Positions 61,226 to 64,000 of a stretch of DNA of 64,000 nucleotides are shown piece by piece. The stretch covers positions 1 to 64,000 of the forward strand of contig NZ_JAUHTR010000015.1 of the NCBI RefSeq assembly GCF_030418125.1. The letters are read 5' to 3'. The translations under genes and the position numbers were made by a program. Each line of letters starts with the position of its first letter. Positions within the stretch are counted from its first letter, which is position 1. Under the pieces are notes generated by a model. That model did no database searches. It saw nothing but the letters and a program-made list of their open reading frames with translations, and had not been told where the DNA came from. The stretch comes from Fictibacillus fluitans. GTDB taxonomy: Bacteria; Bacillota; Bacilli; Bacillales; Fictibacillaceae.

Positions 61226-61867
61226 CTAGAATCTACCGATGTTCTCGGTATTCATGTTAAGGCCGGGCATGCCCGGGACCCAGTTGGCGGGAACGCCTGA
61301 TTGTGATTGTTCGCCAAATTGGAGGGCTTGAACGAGCCGGAGAATTTCATACGCATTTCGGCCCACTTCAGAAGGATAAATGAGTTTGCTCGCAATAAAC
61401 CCATCCGGCCCAACAATAATGGTAGCCCGGACGGATGCACCGCTGTACACGTCAAGAACCCGGTAGGCCCTGCTGATCATATGGTTCCGGTCACTCACGA
61501 GCGGGTACTGCACCTTGCCGGCCAGGGGAGATACATCCTTGAACACTTTATGGGAAAAGACGCTGTCTGTACTGATGCCGAGCACCTCGGTGTTCAGCTT
61601 CTTGAAATCTTCATATAAAGCGGCGACCGCCGCTAATTCTGTCGGTCAGACAAACGTGAAATCACTGCCATAAAAAAAGAGGACGACCCAGCGGCCGCGG
61701 TAATCCTCAAGCCGTACGTCTTTGATTTCACCCTCATGAAAGGATGCTGCAGTAAACACCGGAGCGATGTCCCCGAGCCCGGCGCAATAGGGCTGAGGTG
61801 CGCAAGTTGTAAACTGTTCCACGGACGGCCTGGGATAATGCTGATTTCCGTCAAACGGCAAGCTCAT
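61226..61867 (-). CDS. Peroxiredoxin (AhpC/TSA family) with in-frame UGA at the catalytic Cys; candidate selenoprotein PrxU
   Basis: Reduces peroxides. Reading the minus strand from ATG 61867 (after AAAGGAGGG) gives a 213-codon peroxiredoxin interrupted only by UGA at codon 74 (61646-61648). The context is GSDFTFV-UGA-PTELAAVAALY; all typical peroxiredoxins read FVCPTE there, so UGA replaces the peroxidatic Cys codon itself. The frame on both sides is intact: VLGISTDSVFSH, GVPANWVPG. The usual resolving Cys near VPANW is Val. Immediately after the UGA a hairpin with GGUC loop fits a bacterial SECIS. Either selenocysteine or a nonsense mutation; sel genes are not in this window. N-terminus carries TTCAPQPYC, two other cysteines. 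Confidence 0.75.
61619..61648 (-). promoter_or_regulatory. Candidate bacterial SECIS hairpin
   Basis: Reading 5'-3' on the minus strand: UGA, then 11 bases, AGCGGC, loop GGUC, GCCGCU. The loop is 17 bases from the UGA; in E. coli fdhF the same GGUC loop is 18 bases from it. No bulged U in the upper stem is obvious, which weakens the match. GC-rich stem inside coding sequence could arise by chance. Confidence 0.5.
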
Positions 61868-61956
61868 TCAAATCCCTCCTTTCCGTTTGAGATATATGCC
61901 GGTTACACCTATCGTATGAAGCGTGAAATCAAGCGTGATAAACGGTATATAAAAAC

Positions 61957-61990
61957 CATCCGGGAAAGGATCTTTCGGATGGTTTTTATA
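61957..61990 (-). terminator. Terminator between the Gly/Tyr-rich gene and the peroxiredoxin gene
   Basis: AAAACCATCCG/CGGATGGTTTT stem with a 12-base loop and a T-run on the minus strand. Confidence 0.75.
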
Positions 61991-61991
61991 G

Positions 61992-62270
61992 TTACCGGCC
62001 GCTGCAGCCGCAGCCTCCGCCGCTTTGGGGCGGCTTGGTGTACTGCTGGGGATAGGCCGGATTTTGCGGATATCCTCCAATGACTCCCTGGCCAAATCCC
62101 GGAACTGCCCCGGTATAGCCTGCTCCGGGATAACCTTGTCCGTAAGCCTGGCCGGGGTAGCCGGGGAATCCTTGCTGGCCGTACCCAGCGCCCGGCTGTC
62201 CATACCCCATGCCGGGAGGATAGCCGTATGGAGGATACTGGCCGTATCCATAAGGGTTTTGCTGTCTCAT
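61992..62270 (-). CDS. Gly/Tyr/Pro/Gln-rich low-complexity protein with Cys tail
   Basis: 92 residues, mostly PYGYGQYPPYG, PGAGYGQQGFPGYP and similar repeats, ending SGGGCGCSGR. ATG 62270 follows AGGAA. The composition resembles spore-coat or exosporium-type structural proteins (tyrosine- and glycine-rich, Cys-terminated), consistent with neighbouring GerP and Hsp20 genes. No signal peptide. Function not assigned. Confidence 0.65.
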   Translation of the reverse strand: MRQQNPYGYGQYPPYGYPPGMGYGQPGAGYGQQGFPGYPGQAYGQGYPGAGYTGAVPGFGQGVIGGYPQNPAYPQQYTKPPQSGGGCGCSGR

Positions 62271-62368
62271 ATGATCGTTCCTATCTGGTGAGATTTTGGT
62301 TCCTTTTAGCATATGTAGAAGCTGCATTAGTGTACAAGATATTTAACTATGAAGCTCTTGTTTTTAAA

Positions 62369-62395
62369 ATGAAAAGCCTGCAATTTTTGCAGGCT
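62369..62395 (-). terminator. Terminator after the Hsp20 gene
   Basis: AAAGCCTGCAA/TTGCAGGCTTT stem followed by T-rich sequence on the minus strand. Confidence 0.8.
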
Positions 62396-62857
62396 TTATT
62401 CTTCGGTATCAGGCTGGATATCAATAAGGTTGGCAGAAGGTTTTCGCTTGCGCACCCTGATTTTTAATACACCGTTGCCAAATGTGGCACGGACGTCCTC
62501 CTGCTTGACGGAGAAGGGAAGCGGAACGAGGCGTTCAACACGCTTGTTTGCTTGTTTGTACTGGCTGATGTTAGTGCTGTCGTCTGTGAAGCGGTTCGTT
62601 TCCGAGGCGTAAGCGATAATTTTCAGGGCACGGTCCAGCACTTCAATCTGAATTTGATTCTGGTCATAGGATTCCAGGTTGGCATGCGCCAGATATTCAT
62701 CTTTCGTTTCCTGAACTTCAAGAGGGAATGAGAGGTTATCAACCATGGACTGATAATGCTCAAAGCTTTTATCAATAAATTGTTCGAGTGATTTTACCCA
62801 TGTACCTAACGACTTTTCATTTAAAAAGGGCAGAATGGGACCGCCGTTTTCTGACAT
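62396..62857 (-). CDS. Hsp20/alpha-crystallin-family protein
   Basis: 153 residues. The alpha-crystallin domain covers ~45-140, with FPLEVQETKDEYLAHANLE and the closing FGNGVLKIRVRKRK motif. N-terminus PILPFLNEKSLGTWVKSLEQF is family-typical. May be a chaperone or, given the neighbours, a spore coat CotP-like protein. ATG 62857 is 9 bases after AGGAGG; a TTG two codons earlier is too close. Confidence 0.8.
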   Translation of the reverse strand: MSENGGPILPFLNEKSLGTWVKSLEQFIDKSFEHYQSMVDNLSFPLEVQETKDEYLAHANLESYDQNQIQIEVLDRALKIIAYASETNRFTDDSTNISQYKQANKRVERLVPLPFSVKQEDVRATFGNGVLKIRVRKRKPSANLIDIQPDTEE

Positions 62858-62882
62858 GATCAAACTCCTCCTCTAATCATTT

Positions 62883-63107
62883 TTAAGCGTTGCCGGCTAC
62901 ATTTGAGTCTACGGCATCGGTATCAAGTGTATTGGTGGCACTGACGAACGTGACGGTCTGCATAAAGTTGCCTGTATTTCCGCCTCCAGAGCCGCTGTAT
63001 CCTTTGCTTGTGCTTTTCGGATTGATGACCAGGGTGTCACCAAAATTGACAACTCCATCGGATTGAACGGCGGAAATGGTGACAGGTCCTACGATGAGTG
63101 ATGGCAA
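62883..63107 (-). CDS. GerPA/GerPF-family spore germination protein
   Basis: 74 residues: LIVGPVTISAVQSDGVVNFGDTLVINPKSTSKG then GSGGGNTGNF, ending NTLDTDAVDSNVAGNA. These are the exact hallmarks of GerPA/GerPF (VNFGD, ISPKSxSK, GSG, NTG). In B. subtilis they make the spore coat permeable to germinants. TTG start after GGGAGG. It lies divergent to the main gerP operon rather than at its end. Confidence 0.8.
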   Translation of the reverse strand: MPSLIVGPVTISAVQSDGVVNFGDTLVINPKSTSKGYSGSGGGNTGNFMQTVTFVSATNTLDTDAVDSNVAGNA

Positions 63108-63201
63108 GGATTAATACCTCCCTTACGACGTACTGTCTGGATTCCTGCTGCTCTTATCAACTTATGATGACGCAGGGATTTGGTGAGCATAAAGAGGGTG
63201 A

Positions 63202-63228
63202 ACACCTAAGAAAAAACAACATATGCTA
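63202..63228 (+). promoter_or_regulatory. Probable sigma-K promoter of the gerP operon
   Basis: CATATGCTA (63220-63228) matches the sigma-K -10 consensus CATAnnnTA; ACA at 63202-63204 is 15 bases upstream as -35, one short of ideal. The gerP operon of B. subtilis is sigma-K dependent. Confidence 0.5.
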
Positions 63229-63258
63229 TGAAGAGACGGTTACGGCAGGGGGGGTTGG

Positions 63259-63480
63259 ATGCCTGGTATCGTAGGGAGTATTAACATTGCCTCAGTTTCG
63301 AGCAGTTCAATTGTCCATATTGGGGATGTTCAGGCCATCCAACCGATCAGCAATGCGAAGACGTTTGCGGGGGCCGGGTCCTTTAATACAGGTGATAACA
63401 TCAGAACCAACACCGGTTATAATCTGACGAACACGTACGATATGGACCAGTTCGACAATGCAAACATCGGAAATAACTAG
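63259..63480 (+). CDS. GerPA-like spore germination protein
   Basis: 73 residues, first gene of the plus-strand gerP operon: IVGSINIASVSSSSIVHIGD then PISNAKTFAGAGSFNTGDN and NTYDMDQFDNANIGNN. Pattern and position fit GerPA. ATG 63259 follows GGGGGGG. The next gene is gerPC-like; a gerPB-like gene, which sits between PA and PC in B. subtilis, is not seen in the 65-base gap. Confidence 0.75.
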   Translation: MPGIVGSINIASVSSSSIVHIGDVQAIQPISNAKTFAGAGSFNTGDNIRTNTGYNLTNTYDMDQFDNANIGNN

Positions 63481-63545
63481 AAGAGAAGATTTAACGAGCA
63501 AATTTGGGTTAGGTCCGGCATAAAACATAGTAAGGAGATGATGTT

Positions 63546-64000
63546 ATGTCGGACACCTACAATCAGTACTATTATATACAGCAAGTGCAGGGGCAGCTTC
63601 AATGCCTCCAGGATAAAGTGTGTGAATTGGAGAAGCAGATTGAAGACTTGACGAAGGATATGAAAAAGGTAAAAGACCAGCCGACCACACAAATCCAATA
63701 TTCGTTCGATCAGCTGAAAATTGAGAGGCTCGACGGAACGCTGAACATCGGGCTCAGTTCGGATACGGATGGTAAAAATATTGTGGATGATTTTACAGTG
63801 GGGGGACAGTCGATCGCTGTCCCCAATAATGGAGGAAGCCCGCCGGGATCCATGAGTTCGAGCAGGGAATATACTGAAATTATGGGCAACCTTGAAGAAT
63901 ATTTAAACGTTGAAGCAGCGGAAGACATAGCCAAGATTGAAGAAGAGCATGATCATAAATTAGAAGAAACCTATCATGAGTTAATCATCAATGATATCCG
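63546..64000 (+). CDS. gerPC: GerPC-like spore germination protein, cut by the window end
   Basis: At least 151 residues, still open at 64000. Residues ~10-50 are a coiled coil (LQDKVCELEKQIEDLTKDMKK), then IQYSFDQLKIERLDGTLNIGL, the GerPC signature segment, then a Gly-rich region. ATG 63546 follows AAGGAGATG. Needed, with other GerP proteins, for germinant access through the coat. Confidence 0.85.
   Translation, partial: MSDTYNQYYYIQQVQGQLQCLQDKVCELEKQIEDLTKDMKKVKDQPTTQIQYSFDQLKIERLDGTLNIGLSSDTDGKNIVDDFTVGGQSIAVPNNGGSPPGSMSSSREYTEIMGNLEEYLNVEAAEDIAKIEEEHDHKLEETYHELIINDI

Noticed and set aside
61226-61585. Peroxiredoxin as a truncated downstream gene starting at ATG 61585
   Set aside because: It shares the frame with 61646-61867, lacks its own ribosome site and begins mid-domain; one gene with UGA explains both.

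Overview
The window reads as chromosomal DNA of a spore-forming, mesophilic Bacillaceae bacterium. Most recognisable proteins have close counterparts in Bacillus subtilis (YfiBC, YkpA, YerD, YitJ, BshB2/YojF, SdpRI, YwbE, AlsT, RocE, PheA), but the gene order differs. The start-codon mix (ATG/GTG/TTG with strong AGGAGG sites), sigma-A promoters, a SAM-I riboswitch, bacillithiol genes and spore-germination GerP genes fit this group. Fictibacillus or a near relative is a reasonable guess that I cannot prove from this sequence. I saw no rRNA, tRNA, prophage, IS transposase or CRISPR array.

Layout. 1-9.6 kb: isoaspartyl dipeptidase, aspartokinase, a three-gene ywbE/ASCH/DUF2269 unit, two tandem MpsC (DUF2294) paralogues sharing a leader hairpin, and an asymmetric ABC exporter pair. 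9.8-22 kb: aldehyde dehydrogenase, a tiny zinc-ribbon gene, Nudix hydrolase, Na+/alanine symporter, secreted multidomain alpha-amylase/neopullulanase-like enzyme with a cre box, a KinB-like sensor kinase, a nuclease-helicase fusion and a secreted M14 peptidase. 22-30 kb: pheA, a secreted nuclease, a secreted S15 peptidase, the ABC-F protein YkpA, and an unusual cluster of three micro-ORFs sharing a PxDGP motif. 30-43 kb: methyltransferase, SDR, orphan sdpRI immunity pair, YerD, a UDG-like protein, AraC regulator plus MelA, HIT, DUF1992, bshB2-yojF, pdxK and crr. 43-49 kb: metH and yitJ under a SAM riboswitch. 49-52 kb: metallo-beta-lactamase-fold hydrolase, then three tandem GerPA/GerPF-like genes behind a good sigma-K promoter. 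52-61 kb: RocE, NhaC, and a LacI-regulated oligosaccharide uptake operon ending in oligo-1,6-glucosidase. 61-64 kb: a peroxiredoxin with an in-frame UGA at the catalytic cysteine, a Gly/Tyr/Pro-rich protein, an Hsp20 protein and the start of a gerP operon.

Themes. Nutrient scavenging dominates: secreted amylase, peptidases and nuclease feed alanine, arginine-type amino-acid and maltodextrin/isomaltose uptake, with several cre-like sites. A second theme is sporulation and germination (GerP-type genes with sigma-K promoters, KinB-like kinase, Hsp20). A third is thiol/redox and methionine metabolism (bshB2, YitJ/MetH, peroxiredoxin).

Most notable observations: (1) the peroxiredoxin gene at 61226-61867 has UGA exactly where the peroxidatic Cys codon should be, followed by a hairpin with a GGUC loop at SECIS-like distance, so it is a candidate selenoprotein; (2) a minus-strand unit at 29640-30361 encodes three tiny paralogous peptides; (3) two separate intergenic arrays carry a 9-10 bp TGGCxxGTAA core at 20-21 bp spacing; (4) a palindromic interspersed repeat family has four copies here.
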